A stretch of 64,000 nucleotides of DNA from assembly GCF_003268635.1 (NCBI RefSeq), contig NZ_CP029639.1, positions 742,001-806,000 on the forward strand, read 5' to 3'. The translations under genes were made by a program, and so were the position numbers. This stretch comes from Paenibacillus sp. DCT19. Lineage in GTDB: Bacteria > Bacillota > Bacilli > Paenibacillales > Paenibacillaceae. The notes under the pieces are model-generated. The model was not told the DNA's origin and searched no databases. It worked only from the letters and a program-made list of their open reading frames with translations. Numbering within the stretch: the stretch's first letter is position 1; each line of letters begins with the position of its first letter. Positions 38,139-47,796 of the stretch are shown here, piece by piece.

Positions 38139-38558
38139 GTGGGAACGAATCAGACGAATGTCACGAGCGATCATACAGGACACAGCGCAGGGGGAGCAAA
38201 AGGCCATACATATTGGGTGATCCCCGATGGATACATTCCGCCAGATAGTAGTGGTACATTGGAGAGCCATGAGAGCATCTGTGTATTGAACACAGGCACG
38301 GAAGATGCTGAACTTCAGCTCACCATTTTTTTCGAGGATCGCGACCCATTGGAGCAGATCGCGGCAACGGTACCTGGGCGCAGAACGAAACACATCCGTA
38401 CAGCTTCTTTGCAGGCAAATGGTGAGTCTATTCCACTCGGAGTGCCATACGCAATCACTGTATCCAGCAATGTGCCAATCATTGTGCAGTACAGTCGATT
38501 GGATACGACGCAGCCTGAATTAGCATTGATGAGTGTTGTTGCTTTTCCGATAGCGTAG
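38139..38558 (+). CDS. ASRT-family (sensory rhodopsin transducer-like) sugar-binding protein
   Basis: The 139-residue protein matches the Anabaena sensory rhodopsin transducer family PF07100: YWVIPDGYIPPDSSGTLESH, ICVLNTGTEDAELQLTIFF, VPGRRTKHIRTASL and VPIIVQYSRLDTTQPELALM. There is no rhodopsin gene nearby. In most bacteria these small beta-sandwich proteins are encoded beside carbohydrate genes and are thought to bind small molecules. Here it is the last gene of the pectin-type operon. The start is GTG after GAGGAGG. A bidirectional terminator follows. Confidence 0.85.
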   Translation: MGTNQTNVTSDHTGHSAGGAKGHTYWVIPDGYIPPDSSGTLESHESICVLNTGTEDAELQLTIFFEDRDPLEQIAATVPGRRTKHIRTASLQANGESIPLGVPYAITVSSNVPIIVQYSRLDTTQPELALMSVVAFPIA

Positions 38559-38611
38559 ATGAATAACGGTGGAACACCGAACATGTTAGCACATCAAAAT
38601 GATTGCACACC

Positions 38612-38669
38612 AAAAGGCGAACCAATGACCCTCTACTAAATGTAAGGGCAATGGCTCGCCTTTTATTTT
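38612..38669. terminator. Bidirectional terminator between the ASRT gene and germination cluster 1
   Basis: AAAAGGCGAACCAATGACCC pairs with the later GGGCAATGGCTCGCCTTTT (few mismatches), with A on the left and TTTTATTTT on the right. The right edge overlaps the restored end of the convergent gerC-like gene. Confidence 0.75.
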
Positions 38670-39855
38670 GAAGCATTATATTTATAGGTGCTTGCATTCA
38701 TAATATCGACATGAACATCCACCTGACCCAACTTGAAATGGGCAATTGGATCGGCTCGTTTGTTGGCGTGTGTAGACCACAAGGGTGGTCATGGCGATAT
38801 AGGTACTCGACCAGGCCATAGGTATCTATTTTCCTCGCCTGTGCATGTTGAAAGGTATGTCGTATCTCGTTCTGAATTTGCTGCGCTGCCTCTAGTTCCA
38901 ACATTTGTTTGGATTGATGGTTACTATGGTCTTCAATGATCGTAGCTTTAACGATTGTTTTTAGGTCAAACTGAACCCCGGTTCCACTCTTCTTCGCTCG
39001 TATCACAGTTCGTGGATCACGGAGCATGAGGGATAGGCTGGGTAATTTTTGCTTGTCCGAATAGACGTACAGCGGATACTGATAGACTTTGTTGTAGTTT
39101 ACATATCTTGCTCCTGCGGCATGATTTGCGTCTACTCTTCCTTGATTTTGCCCACCTGTAATAACGTAAAATCCATTCATCTGCACGAGTGGTGGCTTCC
39201 GATCCTGATGTGTCCATGTGTGATTCGTATTCGTAACAGAGGGAACCAAAATGGTAGACGCAGGTTCTCGGAATCCATCTAGAAGCTGATGCATGCGAAT
39301 AGGCTCGAACGCTGAGTATTGTTTATATAGCTTAATCGGTTCGAATAACTCAATTGTCTGTTCAGATTGATTCAGCAGAGCGGAGGAAGAGAGCAGATCC
39401 TTCATATCGTCCGCCGTAGCGAAAATCCAAGGGGTATAGCGAAGTTGCCCGGAGTGCATAAGGGTATCGAAGATATCCTCTAGATGCCCATTCAGTGCAG
39501 TTTCGGCTAATACGATGGCCTTCACATGGGTCCATAACGTCTGCTGTTGAGAACTGCGGTATAGATCGTTGATCGCCATATTCAGTGTTGCTCCCTCACC
39601 TTGGCCGATCCAGATTTGACTCCCTTCCCGAGAGGTAGGACCATCTTGCTTCGCAATGCTCGAAAAATCAATCAGTTGTGCGTAGGCTACATAGTGATCC
39701 TTGACGTAATCAATACCCAGCGCAGTGATGAAATTAATGCTCTGGACTTCCTTCGAATCCCAGCATCCAGATAGGGGAATAGCCATAATAATGGCGAACA
39801 GCCAGAGCCCTATTTTTCGGATGAGGCATGTCATGCGCTGCACGGAGCACCTCAT
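38663..39855 (-). CDS. Spore germination lipoprotein, Ger(x)C family (apparent frameshift near 3' end)
   Basis: A GerAC-type C subunit with a lipoprotein signal (lipobox IPLSGC) and the family start CWDSKEVQSINFITALGIDY. It helps anchor and assemble the germinant receptor in the spore inner membrane. As printed, the frame ends at 38698 with an unrelated tail. Adding one G to the run at 38783-38785 gives a continuous and more family-like end (KRADPIAHFKLGQVDVHVDI), stopping at 38663-38665, for about 397 residues. The ATG overlaps the gerA-like stop by four bases. It is the third gene of a B-A-C cluster. Confidence 0.83.
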
Positions 39856-41321
39856 GAATCTCCCTTCTTTCGGGTGGTATCCTGGGTATGAAGAGCCTTA
39901 GGTCGTTGTTTGCGTTTCATTGTAGGTAGCATTGATACGGATTGAGTAAAGTCACCAGGGATATAAGGCGATACAGGAGACAGATACGATACGCCATAAC
40001 ATTCCAGAGACACCAAGTGAACGATTAGAGCGAAGAAACCAACCATGAATCCAAACAGCCCGAGTACAGAAGAGAGAACCAGCATGAAAATGCGGATCTG
40101 TGAAGTGGCTCCGCTTAGAACGGGATTCACAAGAATGTAGCTAGAAATGACAGAGATCGCCACGGTTACAATAATGGTGGGGGAGGTAATTCCCGCCCGA
40201 ATAGCGGCATCCCCGATGATAAGTCCACCAACGACACTAACCGTCTGTCCCAGTGCTCTGGGAAGTCTACGTCCAGCTTCATTGAATAATTCAAACATAA
40301 AGATCATTAGGAAGGCTTCGAGTGTGACCGGCATAGGTAGTCCCATTCGAGTGCCTGCAATGGTCGCGAGCAGAGGTAATGGAATTTGTTCCAGATTGAA
40401 GCTGGTTAATCCAATATAGAAGGCAGGAAAGAAACAGGCGATTAATAAACCCGCAATGCGAAGAATACGCTCAAAGGTCACGATAAAAAACGGAGTACTC
40501 TCGTCTTCGGGTGACTTCAGCTGATTAAATAAGGTAGTAGGTGCAATTGTCGCTACTGGAGAGCCTTCGATGAGAACGGCAAAGCGGCCATTAAGGATGG
40601 AATCAACGACATAATCAGGACGTTCAGTGCTATCCGTTAAAGGAAAAATACTTTTGATTCCGCCCATAACGGCTCTTTCCACAAGCGAGGTTCCGAGAAC
40701 ACCATCAATCTCAATCTGATTGAGATTGTGACGAGCTTCGCTTAGAATATCCGGGTTAATAATATCGCCTATATACAACAGTCCCATGGAAGTTTGTGTC
40801 CGGGTTCCTTTAACAAATTTCTCGTAACACATGGAATCGCTTTTCAGGCGTTTTCGAATAAGGGCAATGTTGGTGCTGAGCTCCTCGGTAAATCCATCGC
40901 GGGGGCCTTTGACCGATGTCTCAATGGCGGATTCTTCTGGGGTACGACCCGGAATGGAGGCGATATCCATGCTATAGGCCTCTTGTCCCTGCCCGAAGAA
41001 AAGGACAAGTTGTCCGCTAAATACGAGGCGATTAATATTGGGCACATCCTGTATATCCTGAATGGAGCTCATGGAGAGTTCCAGTTGTGAAGGCAGTGGC
41101 ATGCCTGCATCGAGTCTAGCCTGTTCTAGTCGAGGAGCAACATATTGATTAATTTGTTTGGTATCTGTTAAGCCCTCACAATATACCAAAATGACAGATA
41201 GTCCAGCTGGCTGCCTAGAAGGATAGGATTGAACAACAACGTCTGCACAGGATTTAAACAATTGTTGTAATGAAGCATATAGGGACTCTGGGGATTCGGA
41301 GTTAATCGGTGTGTGCTCCAT
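39852..41321 (-). CDS. Spore germination protein, GerA family (A subunit)
   Basis: The 489-residue protein matches GerA/SpoVAF: a soluble N-terminal half (GVLGTSLVERAVMGGIKSIF; NGRFAVLIEGSPVATIAP) and a C-terminal half with about five membrane helices, including EAGRRLPRALGQTVSVVGGL with the conserved R-x-P-x3-G-x2-V-S-x-V-G. A subunits form the core of germinant receptors in the spore inner membrane. The ATG follows AGAGGAG. The gene overlaps gerB-like by 20 bases and gerC-like by four, so the cluster is tightly coupled. Confidence 0.93.
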   Translation of the reverse strand: MEHTPINSESPESLYASLQQLFKSCADVVVQSYPSRQPAGLSVILVYCEGLTDTKQINQYVAPRLEQARLDAGMPLPSQLELSMSSIQDIQDVPNINRLVFSGQLVLFFGQGQEAYSMDIASIPGRTPEESAIETSVKGPRDGFTEELSTNIALIRKRLKSDSMCYEKFVKGTRTQTSMGLLYIGDIINPDILSEARHNLNQIEIDGVLGTSLVERAVMGGIKSIFPLTDSTERPDYVVDSILNGRFAVLIEGSPVATIAPTTLFNQLKSPEDESTPFFIVTFERILRIAGLLIACFFPAFYIGLTSFNLEQIPLPLLATIAGTRMGLPMPVTLEAFLMIFMFELFNEAGRRLPRALGQTVSVVGGLIIGDAAIRAGITSPTIIVTVAISVISSYILVNPVLSGATSQIRIFMLVLSSVLGLFGFMVGFFALIVHLVSLECYGVSYLSPVSPYIPGDFTQSVSMLPTMKRKQRPKALHTQDTTRKKGDS

Positions 41322-42408
41322 GTTGTTTTCTCCTCTGAGCGCGCGAACTGAACCACGCAGTGAAAGTGGCGACTACAGCAAGGCTGCTCAGGTATAGCAC
41401 GTTAACCGGGAAAATAACATGTACGAGCAAATATTCGAACGTGATATCATCCAATGGATGTAACATCGTCATGATAAAAACGACAGTGAGCGCGCTAAAG
41501 GCAGCTTTTCTTGTATAGGCGTTTTTAATATTCCATATCTCCACCACAATATACATACCGAGGGATATCCGTGTAAAAGAACCAGCGAGCCACTGGTAGA
41601 TCGAAAAGAAATCCGTTTGGGCAATATATTTGCCCAAGGAAGCAATACGCCATTCCTCAAAGGCGGGATAACGCATCCTGGCCGCCTCATACGGATCGAA
41701 TTCCACAATGGCTCCGATCAGTGGACCAAGCGTTAAGCCTACGATGATGCAGGCGAGTAATAGATATTGCCATATTCGAATACGAGAACGCAGATGAGGC
41801 TGAATATACCAGATAAACAATAACTCAAACATGCCAGCCAGGCAGTACAATGTGCCATCCATAACAGGCGACCATCCATGCTCAAGCACAGGCAGTAAGC
41901 GGCTATAGTCCTTATACTGCATATTGACGATAGCTACGTAGAAGCCAAGCAGAACCACGAGTGGAAGTAACAATCCGGCTGTGAACGCTAGGGTGCGTAT
42001 GCCTTTATAAGCGGTGTAACCACACACGGCCATTAAGGCGATCGTTGTTGCGATTACCGGAGTATCCTGTAGATAGTTTGTTTTGGTCCAAGTGGTTGTG
42101 TCATGCAAAGTGAAATAGATCAAGGACAGGAAGAAGAGACTGTTTCCGATACGAAACAGCAGACCAATTGATTTACCGAGATGATTCGATAACCAGTTAT
42201 TGAAGGTTTGATGCTCAAGATGCCGGGAGACGTAGGCAAGCATGAGGGTAAATAACAGGAAGGGGCCTGCAGACAGCAGAACGGATATCCACGCATCTCG
42301 TTTGGCAGCTGTGAGAAGAGCCGGGATGATCAATACGTGACTGACAAGCCCCACTGTTAACATCATAAGCATTAATGCTTGCAGGAATGAAGGCTGGGTT
42401 GGTTTCAT
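41302..42408 (-). CDS. Spore germination protein, GerB family (B subunit)
   Basis: The 368-residue membrane protein has about ten helices and belongs to the GerAB/endospore germination permease family (amino acid-polyamine-organocation fold). It is likely the ligand-binding subunit; its first residues (FLQALMLMMLTVGLVSHVLI) fit the usual start. It is the first gene of cluster 1, before the A and C genes, an order that differs from the common A-B-C. I find no convincing sigma-G promoter in the 125-bp gap upstream. The germinant cannot be inferred. Confidence 0.9.
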   Translation of the reverse strand: MKPTQPSFLQALMLMMLTVGLVSHVLIIPALLTAAKRDAWISVLLSAGPFLLFTLMLAYVSRHLEHQTFNNWLSNHLGKSIGLLFRIGNSLFFLSLIYFTLHDTTTWTKTNYLQDTPVIATTIALMAVCGYTAYKGIRTLAFTAGLLLPLVVLLGFYVAIVNMQYKDYSRLLPVLEHGWSPVMDGTLYCLAGMFELLFIWYIQPHLRSRIRIWQYLLLACIIVGLTLGPLIGAIVEFDPYEAARMRYPAFEEWRIASLGKYIAQTDFFSIYQWLAGSFTRISLGMYIVVEIWNIKNAYTRKAAFSALTVVFIMTMLHPLDDITFEYLLVHVIFPVNVLYLSSLAVVATFTAWFSSRAQRRKQHGAHTD

Positions 42409-42533
42409 GCTGAGGGAACCTCACTTACTTATAGATTATCTCAGCAGTGTTTACTTGAATCCTGTGCTTCATACAAGTGAGCGGTACTTAGGTCAATGTA
42501 TTTGCTTAATTTCAACAACGAATTAACGCAACA

Positions 42534-43475
42534 TCAGGCTCTAAGTTTAGGTTCTAGACTGCGCTTCCTACCACTCATGTTGGTGCCAAGAACACCTGCA
42601 ATAATGAGCAATGCTCCGATAAAATGATAACCACTAACCGGCTCATGTAGAACCCAAGCCCCGCCTGCAATCGAAATTAACGTGGACAGATTGCTGAATA
42701 CACTCATCTGCGAAGCCTCCAAATGGGTCAGTGCGTAACTAGCAAGCAAGGTAGAGACCATGGTTGATAGGATAGCCAGGTAGGCGATCGAGCCCAGATA
42801 AGAACCATCCCCAAGTGGATTGACATAATCCGATAATGTTCCCATTGAAATATGGCGAATGACAGATGTGGCGTTGAAGACAATGGCTCCAACCATCAAG
42901 GTTACCCACGTCAATTCCATCGGTTTATATTTTTGCGTCAGGGGTCGTGCAAGAACACCATAACCTGCAAAGCAAATGGTGGAGAGCAGAAGTAGTGCAA
43001 TGCCCTTAAAATTGCCGAGAGACATAGCAGTGCCTTTCATCAAGAAGATGTAGATCACACCAGCCACCGATAACATCAGAAATAGCTTTTGTAACGTTGT
43101 TGTGCTTTCTTTCAGAAAAACAGAAGCCAGAATGAGTGTGAATACAGGAGCCATGGCCTGGATAATACCAGCTTCTGATGAATTTGATGAGACAAGCCCA
43201 AAGGTCTGGAATGCAAAAAATAATACAGGAGACAGAAGACCAAGTGGGATAATCCGCAATAGATCTCCCCACGTGAGTTTAATCCGAATCCATCCCAAAA
43301 CAACAGGTATACTGACCACGAACAGGGACAGGGCAAATCGGTGTGCTAACACATCAATTGGATGAGCGATATTCACTGTCATTTTGGCAAATAAAAAGGA
43401 TAAGCCGATAATAGCCGCATAGACAACCGCTGCCACATAGGCCAAACCTTGAGTACGAGTAGGGGATTGTTTCAT
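42534..43475 (-). CDS. EamA/DMT-family transporter
   Basis: A 313-residue membrane protein with ten helices made of two EamA repeats (IGLSFLFAKMTVNIAHPIDV; FKGIALLLLSTICFAGYGVL). Such drug/metabolite transporters export amino acids or other small molecules; the substrate is unknown. GCGGAGGA precedes the ATG. It is divergent from a MocR-type regulator, and the gap holds a clear promoter and a palindrome, so regulator control is likely. That pairing suggests export of a substrate related to PLP or amino acid metabolism (inference). Confidence 0.9.
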   Translation of the reverse strand: MKQSPTRTQGLAYVAAVVYAAIIGLSFLFAKMTVNIAHPIDVLAHRFALSLFVVSIPVVLGWIRIKLTWGDLLRIIPLGLLSPVLFFAFQTFGLVSSNSSEAGIIQAMAPVFTLILASVFLKESTTTLQKLFLMLSVAGVIYIFLMKGTAMSLGNFKGIALLLLSTICFAGYGVLARPLTQKYKPMELTWVTLMVGAIVFNATSVIRHISMGTLSDYVNPLGDGSYLGSIAYLAILSTMVSTLLASYALTHLEASQMSVFSNLSTLISIAGGAWVLHEPVSGYHFIGALLIIAGVLGTNMSGRKRSLEPKLRA

Positions 43476-43518
43476 GTCGATTCCTCCGCTTAATTCATAA
43501 GATCATGTTGACCCTATC

Positions 43519-43547
43519 AATATACTGCCGGGAAGAACGTGTTACAA
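43519..43547 (-). promoter_or_regulatory. Sigma-A type promoter of the EamA transporter gene
   Basis: On the minus strand TTGTAA (43547-43542) and TATATT (43524-43519) are 17 bases apart. The -35 box overlaps TACAAT, a possible -10 box of the divergent MocR gene, so the two promoters interfere. Confidence 0.65.
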
Positions 43548-43564
43548 TGAACATAAATAAAGAC

Positions 43565-43576
43565 TGTACCGGTACA
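43565..43576. promoter_or_regulatory. Palindromic operator for the MocR-type regulator
   Basis: TGTACCGGTACA is a perfect 12-bp palindrome between the divergent promoters. It lies upstream of the EamA -35 box and just downstream of the possible MocR -10 box, so it fits activation of the transporter and autorepression. Confidence 0.55.
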
Positions 43577-43598
43577 ATTGTGGAGGTGCGAACTTGGA

Positions 43599-44978
43599 AT
43601 GAAGAAGAAATATGAAGTTATCGCGGAGTCCATACAACGTTGGATTCAGGAGCAGTCTCGCGAGCAGAATACAGGGCAATGGATGGATAAGGGGATCAGA
43701 CTTCCAGCAGTTCGGACTTTAGCACAGCAGCATCGATGTAGCATCAGTACCGTGATTAGAGCGTATGAGTGGCTTGAGGAACGACATCTGGTGTATGCGA
43801 TCCCTCAGTCTGGCTATTATGCTGTACAGAATGGTGCAGATGTAGATGATGCTGAATGGAATGAGCCGCTGGATTTTGCCTCCGCTGCACCTGATCCACG
43901 GGTATTTCCTTATTCCGATTTTCGCCATTGTGTAGATCAAGCGATGGAGAAGAAACAGGCTGATTTATTTCTGTATGGGACGGAGAGAGGTCTGCCTTCA
44001 CTCATTCAGTTAGTACAGAGACAGTTTGCCGATTATCAGGTTTTTGCCCATACGGATCAGTTCTTTATCACATCAGGGGTACAGCAGGCACTTGCAGTGC
44101 TCGCACTAATGCCTTTTCCGAACGGAAAGCAGCGAGTGCTGCTCGAATTACCGACGTATCACAATATGCCTTCACTATTAAGTGGATTAAACGTGCCGAT
44201 TGCAGGGGTTAAACGCTCACTAAGTGGATTGGACTGGGATGAATTAGAACGCCAATTCCGAGAGGGCGATATCAAATTCTTTTATGTCATGCCACGATTT
44301 CATAATCCGCTTGGAACATCACTGACAACGTCGGAGAAGAAACGGTTAATTCGGCTCGCCGTGAGGTACGATGTATACGTCGTTGAGGACGATTTTTTGG
44401 CCGATCTGGAAGATAATTCGAAGCAAGACCCTTTATTTTCCCATGATACGGACGGACGGGTCATTTATCTGAAAAGTTATTCCAAAATTCTGTTTCCGGG
44501 TCTGCGCATAGGCATTGCGATCTTGCCCCAGAAGCTTACCTCTTCCTTCCATATGTACAAAAAAATGCTCGATATTGACACCTCCGTATTGTCTCAGGCT
44601 GCACTAGAGATTTATATAAGCAGTGGCATGTTTGCCCATCATGGCAAAGTGATTCGCAATCGCTATGCCGCGCGCATGCGTGAGGTTCATGAGCAGTTAG
44701 ATGTTTATCCTGAATTTAGACCTTTCAAGGAAGCGCCGCGTACAGGAGGGGAGCATACGGTGCTGCCCCTCCCGGCCAACATTCCGCTCAAGGCATTGTT
44801 GACTCGTTTGGAACAGTATGGAGTTCTGGCAGGAACTACAGAGCGTTATTACCCGGAGGGGATGCACGGAGATAAAATGCTGCGATTGAACATATCCAAC
44901 GTGCCGAAACAGCGAATTGCAGAGGGAATGCGAATAATCGCAGAGCAGATTAAGAGGTTACATGTAGTCCAGCATTAG
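43599..44978 (+). CDS. MocR/PdxR-type regulator (GntR HTH fused to aminotransferase domain)
   Basis: The N-terminal winged helix of GntR type (RLPAVRTLAQQHRCSISTVI) is followed by a class I aminotransferase-like domain that binds PLP. The PLP Lys is in VIYLKSYSKILFPGLRIG, the conserved Asp in VYVVEDDFLADLED, and FYVMPRFHNPLGTSLT is also typical. These proteins sense PLP or amino acids and usually control a neighbouring gene. The ATG at 43599 follows GGAGGTG, though the 11-base spacing is long. It is divergent from the EamA transporter, with a palindrome between them. Confidence 0.9.
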   Translation: MKKKYEVIAESIQRWIQEQSREQNTGQWMDKGIRLPAVRTLAQQHRCSISTVIRAYEWLEERHLVYAIPQSGYYAVQNGADVDDAEWNEPLDFASAAPDPRVFPYSDFRHCVDQAMEKKQADLFLYGTERGLPSLIQLVQRQFADYQVFAHTDQFFITSGVQQALAVLALMPFPNGKQRVLLELPTYHNMPSLLSGLNVPIAGVKRSLSGLDWDELERQFREGDIKFFYVMPRFHNPLGTSLTTSEKKRLIRLAVRYDVYVVEDDFLADLEDNSKQDPLFSHDTDGRVIYLKSYSKILFPGLRIGIAILPQKLTSSFHMYKKMLDIDTSVLSQAALEIYISSGMFAHHGKVIRNRYAARMREVHEQLDVYPEFRPFKEAPRTGGEHTVLPLPANIPLKALLTRLEQYGVLAGTTERYYPEGMHGDKMLRLNISNVPKQRIAEGMRIIAEQIKRLHVVQH

Positions 44979-44997
44979 AATGGATCAGATAGAAACG

Positions 44998-45050
44998 TAA
45001 AAAAAGAGGCGTCGTAAACGGTCACCATCACCGTTTATCGACGCCTCTAA
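44998..45050 (-). terminator. Terminator after hemL
   Basis: On the minus strand AGAGGCGTCG-(A)-TAAACGGT pairs with ACCGTTTA-CGACGCCTCT and is followed by seven T. It may also act weakly for the convergent MocR gene. Confidence 0.8.
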
Positions 45051-45106
45051 GGCGTGTCTGAGAATTCCGAAGGACGCAGAGTTTGCCGAGTTTTTAGACA
45101 CGACTT
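45049..45106. repeat. Short repeat family C, 58-bp inverted-repeat element
   Basis: AAGGCGTGTCTGAGAATT and AGTTTTTAGACACGACTT are inverted copies (14 of 18 matching) around a 22-base centre. The right arm recurs at 521-540. It lies between the hemL stop and its terminator and has no coding content. Confidence 0.5.
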
Positions 45107-45117
45107 AGCATTGTAAA

Positions 45118-46443
45118 TTATTCCTGAGCCATTGCTTTGAAGGAAGCTTCGGCTGCTTCTAATGTCGCTTGTACATCCTCATCGGTATGTGCAGTAGTCA
45201 GGAACCACGCTTCATACTTGGATGGAGCCAGATTAATGCCACGGTTCAACATATGCCGGAAGAACGAGGCGAACTTTTCTCCGTCTGTATCCTGCGCCTG
45301 GTCATAGTTCGTAACCGGGTGATTACAGAAATGAGTGGAGAAGGCACCGCGAATTCGGTTGATTGTTACATCGATGCCATGGCGATCTGCCGAAGCTTGT
45401 AGCCCAGTGGTCAGATCAATTGCAAGGCGTTCCATTTCTTCGTACACACCTTCACCTTGCAGCACTTCAAGGCAGGCGATACCAGCAGAGATGGAAGCCG
45501 GGTTACCCGCCATGGTTCCTGCTTGATAAGCAGGGCCGAGTGGAGCAACTTGTTCCATGACATGTTTACGTCCACCATATGCACCAATCGGGAGACCGCC
45601 ACCAATAATTTTACCTAATGCCGTCAGATCCGGTTCAATCTCAGCATGATTCTCCAGGCCGGCATATGTCTGAGTAGAACCATAGTGGAAACGGAAGGCT
45701 GTAATAACCTCGTCATAGATGACGAGTGAACCATTGTCTCGTGTCATCGCGCAGAGCCCTTCGAGGAAGCCAGGTTCTGGCATGACCATACCGAAGTTAC
45801 CTACGATGGGTTCAACCATGACTGCGGCAACGTCGTCACCCCAACGCTCTAGAGCGTCTTTGAGAGCATCCAGATCGTTAAAGGGAACCGTAATAACCTC
45901 ATGGGCAATACTCGTTGGAATACCTGCGCTATCCGGAATACCAAGCGTCGATGGACCAGAGCCGGCAGCTACTAATACGAGATCGGAGTGTCCGTGATAA
46001 CAGCCAGCGAATTTCACAATTTTGTTACGCTTGGTATATGCACGTGCTACACGAATCGTTGTCATGACCGCTTCGGTACCTGAGTTAACGAAGCGAACTT
46101 TATCCATGGAAGGGATCGCTTCTTTTAACATTTTGGCCAGATGAATCTCAAGCTCGGTTGGTGTACCGTACAGGATGCCATTGGCAGCCGCCTTCGTAAT
46201 TGCCTCTGTAATATGAGGATGAGCATGTCCTGTAATAATAGGACCGTAAGCAGCGAGGTAATCAATATATTTGTTGTCATCAACATCCCAGAAATGAGCA
46301 CCTTGTGCCTTTTTCATGAATACGGGTGCACCACCGCCAACGGCTTTGAAAGAACGAGACGGGCTATTAACGCCACCAACGATATGTTGAAGTGCTTCTT
46401 CATATAAAACTTCGGAACGTGAGCGAGATGGGAATGAATTCAT
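45118..46443 (-). CDS. hemL: Glutamate-1-semialdehyde 2,1-aminomutase
   Basis: A PLP-dependent class III aminotransferase that makes 5-aminolevulinate from glutamate-1-semialdehyde in heme synthesis. Landmarks are [61 protein letters not shown] and the PLP Lys in [19 protein letters not shown]. The length of 441 residues is usual. The start at 46443 follows GAAAGGAAG; the ATG at 46461 overlaps that site. Other hem genes are not nearby, so it may be the extra hemL copy (GsaB type) often found in Bacillales; I cannot tell from this window. Confidence 0.94.
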   Translation of the reverse strand: MNSFPSRSRSEVLYEEALQHIVGGVNSPSRSFKAVGGGAPVFMKKAQGAHFWDVDDNKYIDYLAAYGPIITGHAHPHITEAITKAAANGILYGTPTELEIHLAKMLKEAIPSMDKVRFVNSGTEAVMTTIRVARAYTKRNKIVKFAGCYHGHSDLVLVAAGSGPSTLGIPDSAGIPTSIAHEVITVPFNDLDALKDALERWGDDVAAVMVEPIVGNFGMVMPEPGFLEGLCAMTRDNGSLVIYDEVITAFRFHYGSTQTYAGLENHAEIEPDLTALGKIIGGGLPIGAYGGRKHVMEQVAPLGPAYQAGTMAGNPASISAGIACLEVLQGEGVYEEMERLAIDLTTGLQASADRHGIDVTINRIRGAFSTHFCNHPVTNYDQAQDTDGEKFASFFRHMLNRGINLAPSKYEAWFLTTAHTDEDVQATLEAAEASFKAMAQE

Positions 46444-46500
46444 GGGATAACTTCCTTTCAATATGGTTTGAATGATTTCTATACTTAGCAGAACACAGCG

Positions 46501-46526
46501 AGAGGGCAGCGTGATGGCTGCCCTCT
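46501..46526. terminator. Hairpin between the LCP gene and hemL
   Basis: AGAGGGCAGC and GCTGCCCTCT form a perfect 10-bp stem with a six-base loop. There is no T run, so it may be a weak terminator or an mRNA-stabilising structure. Confidence 0.45.
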
Positions 46527-46547
46527 GTGTGTTCGACTTCGAAGTTG

Positions 46548-47593
46548 TTACTGTGCTGGTTGTTCGGAGGATTTGGGTTCGTCCCCACTAGCCGTTTTAT
46601 CTTCCGTTACCTTGCTGCTGTCTTCAGGATCAGCAGGGGATGAATAATATCCTGAATGTGTTGTTTAAGTTTCTCTTCGTTCGTTACAGTTAGCACTTGT
46701 GCTCCACCAGGTGTGCGCTCTTCCTTGAGCATGTTCATTGGTGGAATCTGTTCACTGCCATTCATGCTGCTCTGATAGCCCAGTCCACCTAGCTTCCACA
46801 TATCGGAAAGGGTTAGATTCGTATCTACATACGGGCTAACTTCTTCCAGGATGGAAGGCAGCTTCGCGATCGTTGTTGTCGACTGCATCTTCGCCGCAAC
46901 GGCCTTGAGGAACTCGCGTTGACGCTCGGAGCGAGCGAAGTCTGACATCGCATCATGACGGAAGCGCACATACATCAGAGCGGTATTTCCATCTAGATGC
47001 TGATAACCTTTTTTGAGATCAATATCGTATTCGTTATTGTCTGCTTTACTTGTATAATGCATGTCCTTCTCTACGTCAAAGTCTACACCGCCAACGGCAT
47101 CAACTAATTTGATGAATCCTTGGAAATCCGTATACACATAATACTGAACAGGGATACCGAGTAAGTCACTTGCGGCTTTCATTGCTGTGTTAGGGCCATG
47201 TGTAATCGCGGTATTAATCCGCTCCTTACCGTAGCCGTCTATATTCATATAAGTGTCTCGCAAAATGGAGAACAAATTGATTTTTTTGGTGAGTGGATCG
47301 AGTGATACCACCATCATGCTGTCTGAACGAGGAACTTCGCCTTTGGCTAATCCACGAGCATCGACACCCATAACCAAAATATTTACGGTGTCAGTTCCCT
47401 CCCACTTCGGCGGGTCAGGGGTGTTCACTTTTTCAACATTTTCGATACCGGCAAACGGAGATTCGTCGCCTTCCTTTTGCAAACCATTCAACTGATTGAG
47501 AATAGAACCGAAATAAAATGCCGCAGCTCCACCAACAATCAATACGAAGGCGGCAAGAGATATCCATATGGTTCTCTTCGTCTTTCTGGTCAT
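46548..47593 (-). CDS. LytR-CpsA-Psr (LCP) family protein (apparent frameshift near 3' end)
   Basis: The protein has an N-terminal membrane anchor ([20 protein letters not shown]) and an extracellular LCP domain: [50 protein letters not shown] and [23 protein letters not shown] enzymes attach teichoic acids or other glycopolymers to peptidoglycan. As printed, the frame stops at 46607. One more G in the run at 46636-46639 gives a natural polar tail ([20 protein letters not shown]) that ends at 46548-46550, for about 348 residues. GGAGAG precedes the ATG. It is divergent from the ABC exporter operon. Confidence 0.88.
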
Positions 47594-47716
47594 GCTAGCT
47601 CTCCTTTGTATTCAAAATGAATTAAAAATCAGTCCGATGATCATCTAGCCGAGGTTTTCCGCGCACGACCTCTTTCACAGATGCGAGAGAGGACGCTCCT
47701 CACACTATTTTAAAGC

Positions 47717-47746
47717 TTGCTGAATTTCGACTGATACTATTATAAT
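47717..47746 (+). promoter_or_regulatory. Sigma-A type promoter of the ABC exporter operon
   Basis: TTGCTG at 47717-47722 and TATAAT at 47741-47746 with an 18-bp spacer, 50 bases before the ATPase start. Confidence 0.6.
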
Positions 47747-47796
47747 TTCTTTTTGGGCTACAAGCAATTTCAACAAAATCCAAGTGAGGTATAAAC

